A stretch of 64,000 nucleotides of DNA from Alisma plantago-aquatica (Eukaryota > Streptophyta > Magnoliopsida > Alismatales > Alismataceae). The position numbers and the translations under genes are program-made. Positions 63,546 to 64,000 of this stretch are shown here, piece by piece. The notes below the pieces were generated by a model that was not told the DNA's origin, did no database searches, and was given only the letters and a program-made list of their open reading frames with translations. Numbering within the stretch: the first letter of the stretch is position 1; each line of letters begins with the position of its first letter. The stretch is taken from assembly GCA_963693085.1 (NCBI GenBank), contig OY856411.1, positions 67,817,001 to 67,881,000 on the forward strand. The letters are read 5' to 3'.

Positions 63546-64000
63546 CTAACATAATTATACAATAATGGCATGATCTAATTACTGAGATAAGAATCTCCAA
63601 GATTAAATGTCTTTTCTAGTCCTAAACTACCTTTCAAATCATTTATATATCAACTTGCATATATAACCATTATCTTAGGGGCTTAATCATATTCATATTT
63701 GTTTTAATTATCAGTGGCCATTAGGTTTTATATTATTGATGACTCAATTAATGTTGTGAATTAAGTTATTGTTCTTTTATCTATATGAATTCTATAACAA
63801 ACATAAAACATGCCTTAAACGTACACAAAATTCATGAAAACATATACTGTTATGTAATTCATTATTAGAATTATTTTAGGATAGAATGAAATCACAAAGT
63901 CATTCAAATAACAAAATTACTCATTTTAAGAATATGATAGATATGTCATCTATTATAGTTTTACCATATATTTAAGCATGAAATGACAACTCTAGTCAAA
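63546..64000. other. No feature seen
   Basis: AT-rich sequence to the end of the window without recognisable motifs or long frames. Confidence 0.5.

Overview
The window is plant nuclear repeat DNA, most likely from a flowering plant. It holds Tekay-type Ty3 chromoviruses with LTRs near 3.7 kb, Copia LTRs, L1-clade LINEs with DUF4283-like ORF1 proteins, tRNA-derived SINEs and a DUF295/F-box-type relic. It is AT-rich. I see no intact host gene, rRNA, tRNA gene or CRISPR array. Nearly every long reading frame belongs to a decayed retroelement. The species cannot be named from the sequence. All similarity figures are hand counts; no search was run.

Region 1 (1-28163) is a nested retrotransposon complex. 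An old Ty3/gypsy element on the minus strand (pieces at 6812-8087, 11875-13150 and 26999-28163) received two Tekay insertions on the plus strand. Tekay A (its 3' part at 1-6811) lies in the RT region and Tekay B (13151-26998) in the gag region. Unequal exchange between A's 3' LTR and B's 5' LTR then duplicated about 5.06 kb, leaving a chimeric middle LTR (8088-11874). B's 3' LTR later received a solo SIRE/Maximus-like Copia LTR (22454-24057).

Region 2 (28164-43620) starts with a possible hAT end and DUF295/F-box relics. Then come the 3' half of a LINE (+), a diverged Tekay-like LTR (-) with two minisatellites, a Copia 3' LTR with part of its pol (-), and the 5' half of a LINE (-). The two LINE halves break at the same codons and share CAAATGGAT at the break. 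This suggests one LINE split by an inversion of about 8.7 kb.

Region 3 (43621-47850) is AT-rich DNA with no recognisable gene.

Region 4 (47851-61440) is a one-way train on the minus strand of at least six LINEs and about seven tRNA-derived SINE copies, most of them joined through (TATG)n microsatellite. The LINEs and the SINEs each end in a short hairpin followed by a (CATA/ATAC)n tail instead of poly(A). My reading is that this is a LINE/SINE partnership whose tail is also its insertion target. This is the best candidate here for an undescribed system.

Region 5 (61441-64000) is AT-rich DNA with one full-length and one partial plus-strand copy of the same SINE family.
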